DNA from: Fidelibacterota bacterium
GTDB lineage: Bacteria; Fidelibacterota; UBA8477; JABMPR01
NCBI GenBank assembly: GCA_021734325.1
Contig: JAIPJF010000003.1
Span: forward strand, 1 to 64,000
Direction: 5' to 3'
Length of the DNA: 64,000 bases
Every line of letters begins with the position of its first letter. Within the stretch, counting starts at the first letter, position 1. The notes below the pieces were generated by a model. The model worked only from the letters and a program-made list of their open reading frames with translations, searched no databases and had not been told where the DNA came from. This document shows positions 19,001 to 27,449 of the stretch, one piece after another. The position numbers and the translations under genes were made by a program.

Positions 19001-19192
19001 CAGTCAGATGTTTCAGGAATTCCCTATTCCATCTTTTCCGGTCGTCAACCTGGGAATAACTGGAAATACACCCTGAATACACGCTATACCTTCTCAAATC
19101 GATTTCAGCTGGCGATGAACTATAGCATGGAAAAACGCGGAGCGGGAAGAAAAGAACAATTCCTGCGCCTGGAAGGCAGGACACACTTCTAA
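16013..19192 (+). CDS. Large exported, probably outer-membrane-associated protein of unknown function
   Basis: A product of about 1,059 residues that I do not recognise. A hydrophobic signal (LLYLILIAAVWLPQAKAQ) ends near residue 40 after an unusually long N-region, so the start is uncertain. The rest is rich in alternating beta-strand patterns with frequent Tyr/Ser/Asp, for example SLYLKIKGSLSENYTVSGVL. It ends in a terminal aromatic (LEGRTHF), as outer-membrane barrels do. It overlaps by one base the start of an Omp85-family gene, which suggests the two form a unit in the outer membrane. No sorting domain is visible at the C-terminus. Confidence 0.7.
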   Translation: MKIQTGSEYLNLKNYTISILRDLLYLILIAAVWLPQAKAQTDSSGVKGMAKVDSIPIFIGADTVYIKKYYFLEFPAYRPLMDSLAMPLKSGQDREEERESELEASGSISRGIQVSSNASVSLQSSLYLKIKGSLSENYTVSGVLTEKTSPLQPIGNTRRLNDFDRVLVTVNGPALTASIGDIDIHTRNGKFGFLDRSIEGLDLEARSGLASVRTSLGFSYGQNHLLQIQGKDGKQGPYRLSGKNGERFIIVIAGSEKVKIDDHLLQRGESDDYIIDYNAAEITFTQKRILSSNSRISVDFEYVPDIYLASYSFGKQLVSGGLSLGDKMQSPFYLSANWQEFKDDKSNPLGNVDKDRIEAVFASLSDTVQTTSVSSIRPDSANGDYVLTGEQILVYAGDGLGAYSVDFNFVGLANGKYRKELGSVEDFFVYDTVGGEYLPSDKLIAPQSHSVLSVTGGIHQKAFSLNTDFGVSRKINNLYARQSASMDKKAWNIELKSSGQRFEVLLGDKYFESGFLAHDKIESLEYYRLWKLTPRNSEEEHLSYTQFRLGSSAGTHLNTERSQLERDGRTVGQQLRLNSSLKVAELVQVDMNSLLTDIKGDLSQLHAINSLVTVNKFRTALNFGLEEGFNSGNTIPNDHLTGGIGLFYDFSEQHKAALHFDQRQDYRLDQQVMGSILSGSNYNLWSDKRKEWAAEYSFAEFVNTNGMVLLKYRELLNDSSGTSTYSLGNIKLNAKAWEERIRYAGEYVLDEEHIPKYDFQYVLVDSGYGDYSFDPFIEDYIPISGGRYIRQRVFSDNEEQVRTYENSTQLEYVSHSYGKHDEGGVKARLGSETRSKLQVKSGSRIQDQELLSFDLNLRTDHHTVLSDLNYQGKSTNNHSELYNYGAETSQFNSHELNTIFSWNIRHSSKLGVEYEAREREVEYNILATESWLSYRPYIKHTFIYSAQQKMLLELKYSNVDDLHQDKTYTEAYLTFDHSLSYKRRGRIDQRIMLSKIQSDVSGIPYSIFSGRQPGNNWKYTLNTRYTFSNRFQLAMNYSMEKRGAGRKEQFLRLEGRTHF

Positions 19193-20595
19193 TGCGCCAT
19201 ATTATTTTCATCCTGACTCTCCACCTCGGATATTGTGTTTTCCTCAACGCTGGCATCATGCCCGGTGACACAACAGGGATAATTCAGAGTGCAGACACGA
19301 TTTCCATCGCCATTGATCAGTTGGATTCAACCATAGTGAGCTATATGGATGAAAACCGCACCCTGGGGTACTGGCGTGCGCGAATCGAACTTCTTGGCAT
19401 GAATGAGGATAGTACTGGCATGTTTGTATCCATGTTCAGGGGAGAACTTTCGTCGATCAATCACGTCCACTTTTCTGGCGCAGCGGAAAGGGAGAAAGAT
19501 TATCTGAATCAGGAATTTTATCTGGGTAAAAGGATGCTCAGTATACAGGATGTTTCGAAAGCTGAAAGTCGCTTGAGAGATATTGGGTACCGGATGAATC
19601 GATTGCGAGATATTTCAATAGATGGTGATGGCAAGTATCATTTGAATTACATGATTACCAAAAGACCAGAACTCAATATTGATGCTCTGGCAGCATTTAA
19701 TCAGAGCGCTGGAGCTGATACACTGGCATTTTTTGGACATATCTATCTCTACGTACCCAATCTCGACGGCAAAGGGAAATCGCTTAGCTTGAACTGGCAA
19801 CGCTTGAAAAGCAATTCAGAATCATTCTCTCTGTCCTATGCCCATCCCTGGTTGTTCGATCTGCCCATAAAGGCAGTCTTTGGCTTCGGGCGCGAAGTGG
19901 TTGATGGTAATTATCAGAATATTCAAAGCAAAGCAGGTCTCGAATGGACACTGAATTGGGAACGGACCATGTTCTTCCAGTTTGAGGATCAGCAATCACT
20001 GATCACCTACGAGGGATCCCTGTTATATCCGGAATGGAAAGCAGCACACCGTCAGTTGTTCGGACTTGGATATAAGCAGTACAATCTTGATAAAAGGCTT
20101 CACCGAGGCTTTGCAGTAAGGACTTCCCTTTCCCAGGAGCTCGAATTCGAGCCAAGTTCACTCAGCCGACTGGATTTTCGGTCAGAAGCAGAAATCCCCC
20201 TTTTCCGGCATCTATATTTTTCCCAGAGAACAGCACTCAGCATTCAGAACAAGACCAATAATGAAAATGATCCCTCTGTGTTAAAGCCTCTGGGGGGGGT
20301 GACCAGCGTCAGAGGATATGAAGAAAACAGATACAGAAGCCTCTCCGTGGCTAGTTTTCAACACGATGTTTATTACATCCTCGGCAAACAGACGCGTTTT
20401 ATAACTTTAATGGACCTTGGTATTTATGTAGATTCAGAGACACTGCGCTATCTGGGCGGATATGGTCTCGGTGTACAGCTGAACAGTTCCAGAGGGCCTA
20501 TACGCATTATTCTCGCGAAGCATCAGGGATTGAGTTTACAAAATAGCTTTCTTCATATCGAATATTCAGGAGGAATTTCATGGATCGATCGCTGA
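19192..20595 (+). CDS. Omp85-superfamily outer-membrane protein with a short periplasmic region
   Basis: A 467-residue protein with an N-terminal signal, one or two POTRA-like segments (INHVHFSGAAEREKDYLNQ, then SRLRDIGY at about 85-145) and a C-terminal barrel. The barrel carries the diagnostic GGVTSVRGYEENRYRS (VRGY/F motif of the lid loop). It is far shorter than BamA and resembles TpsB/TamA-like members that move a specific partner. The likely partner is the upstream 1,059-residue protein, judging from the one-base overlap. Its end overlaps the start of RNase R by 16 bases, so the three are one transcript. Confidence 0.8.
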   Translation: MRHIIFILTLHLGYCVFLNAGIMPGDTTGIIQSADTISIAIDQLDSTIVSYMDENRTLGYWRARIELLGMNEDSTGMFVSMFRGELSSINHVHFSGAAEREKDYLNQEFYLGKRMLSIQDVSKAESRLRDIGYRMNRLRDISIDGDGKYHLNYMITKRPELNIDALAAFNQSAGADTLAFFGHIYLYVPNLDGKGKSLSLNWQRLKSNSESFSLSYAHPWLFDLPIKAVFGFGREVVDGNYQNIQSKAGLEWTLNWERTMFFQFEDQQSLITYEGSLLYPEWKAAHRQLFGLGYKQYNLDKRLHRGFAVRTSLSQELEFEPSSLSRLDFRSEAEIPLFRHLYFSQRTALSIQNKTNNENDPSVLKPLGGVTSVRGYEENRYRSLSVASFQHDVYYILGKQTRFITLMDLGIYVDSETLRYLGGYGLGVQLNSSRGPIRIILAKHQGLSLQNSFLHIEYSGGISWIDR

Positions 20596-22679
20596 TAAAG
20601 AAAAAATTGCTGGATATTATGAAGCAAAATCAGGGTCGCTGGTATAAACCACGCGACCTGATGAAGCAGAGTGGGATCAGGGAAAATGATTATCACACCC
20701 TGAAAGGCGTCCTGATCGATTTATATCGTGAGGGGAGCATTGACCAGAAGGGGAGGCATCAATACGCCTTTAAACCCAAGCAACAGGAGAAGACGGGTGT
20801 TCTCGGTGTAACCAGTAGAGGATTTGGTTTTATCGAGCTCAGAGATGGCTCAGAGGTGTTTGTCAGAGCTCAGGACATGCAGCATGCCCTGCATGGTGAT
20901 CTGGTCAGGGTAAAAATTCTTAAACGTCAATCAGGAGATAAACCTGACGGTCAGATCATTGACGTCATTCGCCGTCAGCAGACTGAATTCGTCGGGACCT
21001 ATCAATCTGACCGATTTGGTGAATGGGTGATCCCTGAAGACAAACGCATCCGCGTTCGTTTTGCCGTAGCAGAAGGCAAGCCCTCGAAGGTCGAAAATGG
21101 AGCCATGGTCACCGTTGAGCTCATCCACTGGGACGTCGGTCATGCTGAACCCCTGGTACAGATCAAGGAGGTACTCGGTTTTCCAGGCGATCCCGGGCTT
21201 GATATTGCCCTGATCGTTCATGAACACGGCTTATTTACAAGCTGGACCCAGAATGCCCTGGATCAGGCCGATTCCTATTCCCAGGAAAGTGTAGTATCTG
21301 AGATCAATCGGCGTAAAGACCTTAGGGATGTTACCTGTTTTACCATCGACCCGGAAACTGCCCAGGATTTTGATGATGCTGTTTCCATTGAAAAGAAAAC
21401 AGATGGGTGGATTCTGGGGGTGCATATAGCTGATGTCTCTCACTATGTCACTCCTGGAAGTCCCATTGACAGGGGAGCAAGAAAGCGGGGAACAAGTGTT
21501 TATCTTGTCGGAACCGCCATCCACATGTTGCCGGAAAAGCTGGCTTCGGATCTGTGTTCATTGAATCCAGACATTGATCGTCTCGCCATGTCCTGTGTGA
21601 TGCATGTGGGCAAAGATGCCAAAGTGAATCACTACGAGATCTATCCTTCAATTATCAATTCAAAACAAAGATTCAGCTATCAGGAGGTGGAGAACATCAT
21701 TCAAGGTGAATCACATCACCTCTCAGATGATATCCACGAGATGGAAAAATTGCGAAAGATCCTTTTTGCAGAAAGAAAATCCAGGGGCAGTATAGATCTC
21801 GATCTGCCTGAGGCGATCATTGAACTTGATGAATCTGGATTTCCGAAAAGCATTAAACCGTCAAAAAGATTAACCTCCCATCGCCTCGTCGAGGAGTTCA
21901 TGCTCCTGGCCAACCGGGTGACTGCTGAGTATCTGATGAAGGTCTTTCGAAAAGCAAAATTGCCTGGTATTTACAGGGTACATGAGCCACCATCTATTGA
22001 TGATACCACCAAATTAAGATCCGTTTTGAAGCGCCTAGGCATCGAGCAATCCATTTCCAGTCCAGTAAAACCTCTGGATTATCAGAAGCTGGTGGAGGCC
22101 GTAAGGGAAAGCCCTTTTCGGCATTTTATCGAAAAAGTTGCCCTGCGCTCCATGACCAAGGCCAAATATTCAGTTGAGAACAAGGGTCATTTTGGATTGG
22201 CATTCCCTTCCTACACCCATTTTACTTCACCCATCCGACGTTATCCTGACCTGACTGTACACCGACTCCTGAAATCCTATCTGGTGAATCAGAAAGACGA
22301 AGAATCCAGCATAAAATCTTTATCGAAATTGGCCGAGCACTGTTCGCAGAGAGAACGTGTCGCCATTGAGGCAGAGCGGGATCATATCAAAATGAAACAG
22401 CTCCAATACCTGAGCAAACATGTTGGCGAGTCTTCTGACGGCGTCATTTCAGGCGTCATGCGATTCGGATTCTTCGTTGAACTGGCAGAAACGTTCGTCG
22501 AAGGCCTTGTCCACGCTTCCAGTCTCGCTGATGACTATTATGAATTCCAGGAGGATCAATACAGTCTGGTGGGGAGACGGTCCAGAAAAGCATATCGGCT
22601 GGGAGATCCGGTCCGGGTGAAGGTGATCTCTGTGTCAATCTCTGAAGGACTGGCTGATTTTGCCGTGGATTCGATTTAA
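20580..22679 (+). CDS. rnr: Ribonuclease R (3'-5' exoribonuclease)
   Basis: A 699-residue RNB-family enzyme that degrades structured RNA processively. The order is a winged-helix HTH at 1-60, cold-shock/OB domains at about 65-220, the RNB domain with the metal-binding acidic motif IDPETAQDFDDAVSIE, PRxxAxYSVENKGHFGLA-type active-site elements (KAKYSVENKGHFGLAF), SPIRRYPDLTVHR, and a C-terminal S1 domain (VISGVMRFGFFVEL). It is shorter than the E. coli enzyme and lacks its long basic tail. The AGGAGG ribosome site lies inside the end of the upstream Omp85 gene. Confidence 0.95.
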   Translation: MDRSLIKKKLLDIMKQNQGRWYKPRDLMKQSGIRENDYHTLKGVLIDLYREGSIDQKGRHQYAFKPKQQEKTGVLGVTSRGFGFIELRDGSEVFVRAQDMQHALHGDLVRVKILKRQSGDKPDGQIIDVIRRQQTEFVGTYQSDRFGEWVIPEDKRIRVRFAVAEGKPSKVENGAMVTVELIHWDVGHAEPLVQIKEVLGFPGDPGLDIALIVHEHGLFTSWTQNALDQADSYSQESVVSEINRRKDLRDVTCFTIDPETAQDFDDAVSIEKKTDGWILGVHIADVSHYVTPGSPIDRGARKRGTSVYLVGTAIHMLPEKLASDLCSLNPDIDRLAMSCVMHVGKDAKVNHYEIYPSIINSKQRFSYQEVENIIQGESHHLSDDIHEMEKLRKILFAERKSRGSIDLDLPEAIIELDESGFPKSIKPSKRLTSHRLVEEFMLLANRVTAEYLMKVFRKAKLPGIYRVHEPPSIDDTTKLRSVLKRLGIEQSISSPVKPLDYQKLVEAVRESPFRHFIEKVALRSMTKAKYSVENKGHFGLAFPSYTHFTSPIRRYPDLTVHRLLKSYLVNQKDEESSIKSLSKLAEHCSQRERVAIEAERDHIKMKQLQYLSKHVGESSDGVISGVMRFGFFVELAETFVEGLVHASSLADDYYEFQEDQYSLVGRRSRKAYRLGDPVRVKVISVSISEGLADFAVDSI

Positions 22680-22752
22680 TCCCTGCATCATTGGGATAAA
22701 AATCGTACATTTGATTTACAGACGTGGTTGATAAGGAGGAGGCGTAAAGGAA

Positions 22753-23781
22753 ATGAGACATATGAACAGACTCTGGTATATTTTTTTTGCAGCACTCCTG
22801 CTGGTCATCCTTTCCTGTGAAAAACCCAAGGATCCGGCAATCGGGTACGATCATGTTATCACTGTAGTCTGTGATGATGAGAATTGGATGGCTTGTGAAC
22901 CTATTCTTAATGAAACTCTGGGCAAGGTCTTTAAAACACCCAGAACTGAGACCCTGTATTCGTTTCAGAGGATCGACCCTGGTGATCTTCCCTTGAATAT
23001 TAAGAATAAGACCTTGTTGATCATCTCCCAGCTTGAGGTCTCAAGTGAGATTACCGGACAGGTCAGATCCATGCTGCCAGATACGACCATTACCCGCATC
23101 CGGGAAAAACGGGGGGCCTATTATCATCGGAAAGATGCCTATGCGCAGGGACAAGCACTGATCATCATCCTCGGTAAGAACTATTCCGATCTGCAGAATC
23201 GCCTGAAATTGAATCAGGATGAGATATTTAAATTTGTTGAGCGCAAGATGTATGAACGGAATACAGCGTTTGTGTACCGTTCTGGTGAGCAATTTGAACT
23301 CGCCAGGAAATATTTCGATCAATATGGGTATTACCTGCGGATGATGCATGATTACGTTGAAATCGAAAACGCACCAAAAAAGAAACTGGTCTGGTTGGGA
23401 CGAGACTTTCCCTATCGCTGGTTAACGGTAAGCTGGGAGACCCCTGATGATTCGACGGAATTGGAAACGCAACTGACAAGCCTTTTAAAGGATACCTTTG
23501 GTCATAGACTGGGTGATGTGCAATTAAATGAGAGCTATCTACAGTCTGAATCCTTCTGGTTTAAGGAATACTCGGCAATAAAATATTACGGTCTCTGGGA
23601 GTCGAAAAAGGAAGTGAAGGGTGGTCCCTTCATCGCCTATGGATTTTATGAACCTGTCAAGGACAGATTGTACCTGCTATCCGGCATCATTCATGCACCT
23701 GAAAAGGAAAAAATACCCTACCTGAGACAAATGGAAACTATTTTTCGCACATTTGATACAAAGGCCTATAAGCCAAAATGA
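22753..23781 (+). CDS. DUF4837-like lipoprotein
   Basis: A 342-residue lipoprotein: signal MRHMNRLWYIFFAALLLVIL, then the lipobox SC with the lipidated Cys at 22. The sequence WLGRDFPYRWLTVSW at about 215-230 and the general plan resemble the DUF4837 family of Bacteroidetes lipoproteins, whose role is unknown. The family match is from memory of the motif and is moderate. GGAGGAGG lies 10 bases before the ATG. The 73-bp gap after RNase R contains a small GGGAT hairpin but no clear T run. Confidence 0.65.
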   Translation: MRHMNRLWYIFFAALLLVILSCEKPKDPAIGYDHVITVVCDDENWMACEPILNETLGKVFKTPRTETLYSFQRIDPGDLPLNIKNKTLLIISQLEVSSEITGQVRSMLPDTTITRIREKRGAYYHRKDAYAQGQALIIILGKNYSDLQNRLKLNQDEIFKFVERKMYERNTAFVYRSGEQFELARKYFDQYGYYLRMMHDYVEIENAPKKKLVWLGRDFPYRWLTVSWETPDDSTELETQLTSLLKDTFGHRLGDVQLNESYLQSESFWFKEYSAIKYYGLWESKKEVKGGPFIAYGFYEPVKDRLYLLSGIIHAPEKEKIPYLRQMETIFRTFDTKAYKPK

Positions 23782-23814
23782 TGCGGAAAAAGCTAAAATA
23801 GAAATTATGATTTG

Positions 23815-24708
23815 ATGCATATCCTCATTACAGGCATAAATGGTCTCCTCGGTCAGAATCTGGTCCGAGAATTTTCCGGCGATAATCAGATCAGCGGCAT
23901 AGATCTGGCTCCCTGGATTGGTGCGAAGCATCTATCTGTTGCTGTCACCTCTCTGGACCTGACGCAGCAGACAATACTTAGGCCTTTCATACTTGAACTT
24001 GGTCCTGATCTGGTCATCCATACGGCCGCCTTCACCAATGTTGACAAAGCTGAATTGCACCCAGAACTTGCTTACGCTGTGAATACCACAGTGACAGGTG
24101 ATCTGGCTTATATCTGTAATGAACTGGATATTCCGTTGATCCATATTTCGACTGACTACGTTTTCAAAGGAGATTCAGGACCCTACAGGGAGGACGACCA
24201 AAGAGATCCACAGGGTGTTTACTCAAAATCGAAACACGCTGGAGAACAGGCGGTTCTGGACAGAGCTAATAAAGCAGCGGTTATTCGCTCAAATGTCATG
24301 TATGGTTACGGTCAGGAGTTAAAAAGCAGCTTTGTCGATTGGTTGATTCGGGAACTAAGTCAGGGGAGATCTGTTAATATTGTTGATGACCAATTTAACA
24401 ACCCAACTTATGCCGGACGTCTTGTACAAGTGATTCGTTCCATCATAGAAAATAAGGCCTGGGATATCTGGCACTTTGGGTCAAAGGAAGTAGTTTCCCG
24501 TTACAGCTTTGCATTGAAGATTGCCGATACTTTTAGGTTGCCCACCAACTTAATTCATGCAATTTCAACGAGTGACTTGAAACAACTGGCTCCCAGGCCC
24601 ATGCGTAGTGGGTTGATCTGCAACAAGCTGCAGCAAGAACTGGGTGTCAAAATATTAAGCATTGGAGAAGAACTCGCACTATTAAAGGATGAAATGAATG
24701 CCGCTTAA
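23815..24708 (+). CDS. rfbD: RmlD-like dTDP-4-dehydrorhamnose reductase family protein
   Basis: A 297-residue NAD(P)-dependent reductase of the extended SDR/RmlD family. It shows the GxxGxxG nucleotide motif (ITGINGLLGQN), HTAAFTNVDKAE, STDYVFKG and the YSKSK catalytic Tyr-Lys. In rhamnose synthesis the enzyme makes dTDP-L-rhamnose; no other rml genes are beside it, so another deoxysugar or a SAM-synthetase-beta-like role is possible. A TTG codon directly precedes the ATG. The next gene starts 11 bases before its end. Confidence 0.8.
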   Translation: MHILITGINGLLGQNLVREFSGDNQISGIDLAPWIGAKHLSVAVTSLDLTQQTILRPFILELGPDLVIHTAAFTNVDKAELHPELAYAVNTTVTGDLAYICNELDIPLIHISTDYVFKGDSGPYREDDQRDPQGVYSKSKHAGEQAVLDRANKAAVIRSNVMYGYGQELKSSFVDWLIRELSQGRSVNIVDDQFNNPTYAGRLVQVIRSIIENKAWDIWHFGSKEVVSRYSFALKIADTFRLPTNLIHAISTSDLKQLAPRPMRSGLICNKLQQELGVKILSIGEELALLKDEMNAA

Positions 24709-25417
24709 CCTGACTATCATACCGACATACAATGAAAAAGAGAATATCCTCCTGGTGATAGAAAAAGTATTATCACTCTCAGTAAAAACGGACATCCTCA
24801 TCGTGGATGATGGTTCTCCTGATGGTACGGCTGACGTGATACGAAAAAAACAGAAGAACACCCCCGAGCTGCATCTCATGGAGCGGGAAGGAAAGCAGGG
24901 TCTTGGGACAGCTTATATTGCCGGCTTCAAGTATGCAATTGAACATGGGTATGAGACGGTTGTCCAGATGGATGGAGACTTTTCCCATGATCCCCAGGTC
25001 ATTGAGACCTTTCTTAAAGAAATTGAAACCAATGATCTGATCATCGGTTCCCGCTATCTGAATGGGATCAGTGTAGTCAATTGGCCCCTGCGTAGATTGA
25101 TGTTAAGCTATTTTGCCAGCAAGTACATTCAGATCATCACACGCATGCCGGTTAATGATGGTACGGGTGGATTTAAATGTTGGCGCGTGTCGCTTCTAAA
25201 GGAGCTTCAACTGGAAAAAGTACGTAGCAATGGCTATTCATTTCAGGTTGAGATGAATTTCCGTGCCTGGCGCAAAGTTCCAGATCGTGTCAAGGAAGTC
25301 CCCATTTTGTTTGTCGATCGTACGGTGGGACAGAGTAAAATGTCTCAGGCCATCGTTCGGGAAGCCATCTGGCGCGTGTGGTGGCTGCGTCTCATGGCTA
25401 TTCTGGGAAAAATTTAG
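24698..25417 (+). CDS. Polyprenol-phosphate mannosyltransferase-like glycosyltransferase (GT2)
   Basis: A 239-residue GT-A enzyme: IIPTYNEKENI at the N-terminus, the VDDGSPDGTAD nucleotide-sugar site, QMDGDFSHDP (metal-binding DxD-like), and SRYLNG plus the GFKCWR segment, as in dolichyl-phosphate mannose synthases (DPM1). There is no C-terminal membrane domain, as in bacterial soluble DPM synthases. It would make a polyprenyl-phosphate sugar donor for glycosylation outside the inner membrane. Sits in a sugar cluster with the RmlD-like and GT2-fusion genes. Confidence 0.88.
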   Translation: MPLNLTIIPTYNEKENILLVIEKVLSLSVKTDILIVDDGSPDGTADVIRKKQKNTPELHLMEREGKQGLGTAYIAGFKYAIEHGYETVVQMDGDFSHDPQVIETFLKEIETNDLIIGSRYLNGISVVNWPLRRLMLSYFASKYIQIITRMPVNDGTGGFKCWRVSLLKELQLEKVRSNGYSFQVEMNFRAWRKVPDRVKEVPILFVDRTVGQSKMSQAIVREAIWRVWWLRLMAILGKI

Positions 25418-25441
25418 TACTCAAGGCAGCAGTCATACCAA

Positions 25442-27448
25442 ATGAAACTCTCGATTATCATTGTCAATTACAATGTGAAGGCCTTCCTGCAGCAGGCTCT
25501 GGAGAGTATTTACAAAGCAACCCGGAATCTTGAGACGGAGATATTTGTCGTTGATAATCATTCAGTTGATGGCAGTATAGAGCTTCTCGAAGCAGTATTT
25601 CCTCAGGTAAAACTGATCGTAAATAGCGAAAATCTCGGATTTGCCAAAGCCAACAACCTGGCCCTTGAAAGAGCGGCAGGGGACTATGTATGGCTGCTCA
25701 ATCCAGATACTCTGGTTCAGGAAGATACTCCCCAGAAGCTCATTCAGGTGATGGAATCTGACGCAAAGATCGGAATGCTGGGATGCAAGATACTCAACGA
25801 TGATGGGAGTCTGCAGCTTGCCTGTCGAAGAAGTTTCCCCACCCCTTGGGTCGCCTTCACAAAGCTTCTTGGATTAGCCAGTCTTTTCCCAAAGTCAAAA
25901 CTGTTCGGACGCTATAATCTGACCCATCTCGATGAGAATGAAGCGTGGGAAGTAGAAGCCATCAGCGGATCCTGCATGTTTCTGAGGAAAGAAGCCCTCA
26001 ATGAGGTTGGTTTTCTGGATGAGAGCTTTTTCATGTATGGGGAAGATCTTGATTGGGCTTTCAGATTTCGAGAGAAGCAGTGGAAGGTCTATTACACCCC
26101 CGAAACCAGTATCGTTCATTACAAAGGTGAGTCATCCAAGGTCGCCGCCTGGGATTCATTGACGCATTTTTATTCTGCCATGGACATATTTGCCAGAAAA
26201 CATTTTTCCTCATCAAGCCGTTTTCCTCTTCAGTGGCTATTGAGAGGAGGCATACTGGTCCGTTTTCTGGTCTCCATTGTCACCAAACTGGGAAAGAATA
26301 TCATGCGATATTTCCTCGACCTGGGTGGCTTGCTACTGTTAACACTTCTCGCCATCTATCTAAAATTCAACACACTCCAGGTATTGGACCAGTATGTCTA
26401 CGTGCTTCCCGTCTATTTAGGTATCTGGATGGCAGTCATTTCAAGTTTCGGGTTATACAGGGCTTATAAATATTCTGTCAGTCGCTCCGTAGTGGCTGTC
26501 ACAATTGGTTTTCTGATCAATGTGACCCTGACCTACTTTTTCAAAGAATACGCATTCTCCCGCGGGGTTATGCTGCTCAGTTTTCTTGGCGCTCTGGTCT
26601 GGGTACCTGGTTGGCGAATATTTGCTTCCACCAGACGGACAGAGAATTATGAGCTGGGCACACAAAGGACCCTGATCATTGGAGATCTTAAAAGCGCCTC
26701 AGATATTCATTCAAAATTGATGACCAATCTGGGATTGGGCTACACACCTGTTGGCATTGTGCTCATTGATGACCTGGAGGGAAAAGATGAGCGGGTGATT
26801 GGAAAACTGGATGATCTCCTTGATCTCGTACAATACCATAAGATTGATGATGTGATCTTTACTTCTGATAAATTTGAATTAAAACAAATCTTCGAATATC
26901 TGCCAGCCCTGAGTCAGCAGGGGGTAAAAATCAAGCTGGTACCGGGAAATCTGTCCTTTATCATTGGCAAATCAACGGTGGAAAATTTACAGCCAGTTCA
27001 GTTCGTGGATATGGACTTCAAATATTTTCACACCGGGTCACGTTTTTTTAAAAGATTATTCGATATCCTCATCGGCTTGTTATTCTATCTATTCATTCGG
27101 CCCTTTCAAGGCATCGCAATACGTATGCAAAAGCTCACTGAAAAGCAGATGCATTTTGGAAAACGGGACTACATGATCTATGTGACAAAAAATGGCAGGG
27201 TCACATTTTGGAGTAATTTAAGCTTGCTTCCATTGGTGATTCAGGGAAAGTTGAGTCTGGTTGGTTCACCACTGGAATTGAAGGAAAGTGAGCATGCAGT
27301 AAAACGAGGCTTATTTAGTCTCGAATCGGTTCGTGGGGGAACACAATTGAGTGAGGAAGAACGGTATTCGCTATTGAATTACTATCTTCACAATCACTCC
27401 GGACTATTAGACCTGGAGATTATTATCAAGTCAATGTTAGGAAAGTAA
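25442..27448 (+). CDS. Fusion: GT2 rhamnosyltransferase-like domain plus degenerate polyprenol-phosphate sugar-transferase domain
   Basis: A 668-residue bifunctional-looking protein. Residues 1-250 are a family 2 glycosyltransferase (SIIIVNYNVKAFL, VDNHSVDGS, SENLGFAKANN, LNPDT, GEDLDWAFR). Four membrane segments follow at about 290-400. A nucleotide/CoA-binding-like domain lies at about 410-520 (RTLIIGDLKSASDI). The C-terminus matches the start and end of a WbaP/PglC-type transferase (FFKRLFDILIGLLFYLFIRP, GKLSLVGSP), but the catalytic KFRSM and acidic dyad region and the VGPRP motif are not conserved. The second half may therefore be a membrane scaffold. It is followed two bases later by accA. 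Confidence 0.82.
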   Translation: MKLSIIIVNYNVKAFLQQALESIYKATRNLETEIFVVDNHSVDGSIELLEAVFPQVKLIVNSENLGFAKANNLALERAAGDYVWLLNPDTLVQEDTPQKLIQVMESDAKIGMLGCKILNDDGSLQLACRRSFPTPWVAFTKLLGLASLFPKSKLFGRYNLTHLDENEAWEVEAISGSCMFLRKEALNEVGFLDESFFMYGEDLDWAFRFREKQWKVYYTPETSIVHYKGESSKVAAWDSLTHFYSAMDIFARKHFSSSSRFPLQWLLRGGILVRFLVSIVTKLGKNIMRYFLDLGGLLLLTLLAIYLKFNTLQVLDQYVYVLPVYLGIWMAVISSFGLYRAYKYSVSRSVVAVTIGFLINVTLTYFFKEYAFSRGVMLLSFLGALVWVPGWRIFASTRRTENYELGTQRTLIIGDLKSASDIHSKLMTNLGLGYTPVGIVLIDDLEGKDERVIGKLDDLLDLVQYHKIDDVIFTSDKFELKQIFEYLPALSQQGVKIKLVPGNLSFIIGKSTVENLQPVQFVDMDFKYFHTGSRFFKRLFDILIGLLFYLFIRPFQGIAIRMQKLTEKQMHFGKRDYMIYVTKNGRVTFWSNLSLLPLVIQGKLSLVGSPLELKESEHAVKRGLFSLESVRGGTQLSEEERYSLLNYYLHNHSGLLDLEIIIKSMLGK

Positions 27449-27449
27449 T

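Noticed and set aside
22680-22702. Terminator after RNase R (ATCCC/GGGAT hairpin)
   Set aside because: Only a 5-bp stem and no T run follows.
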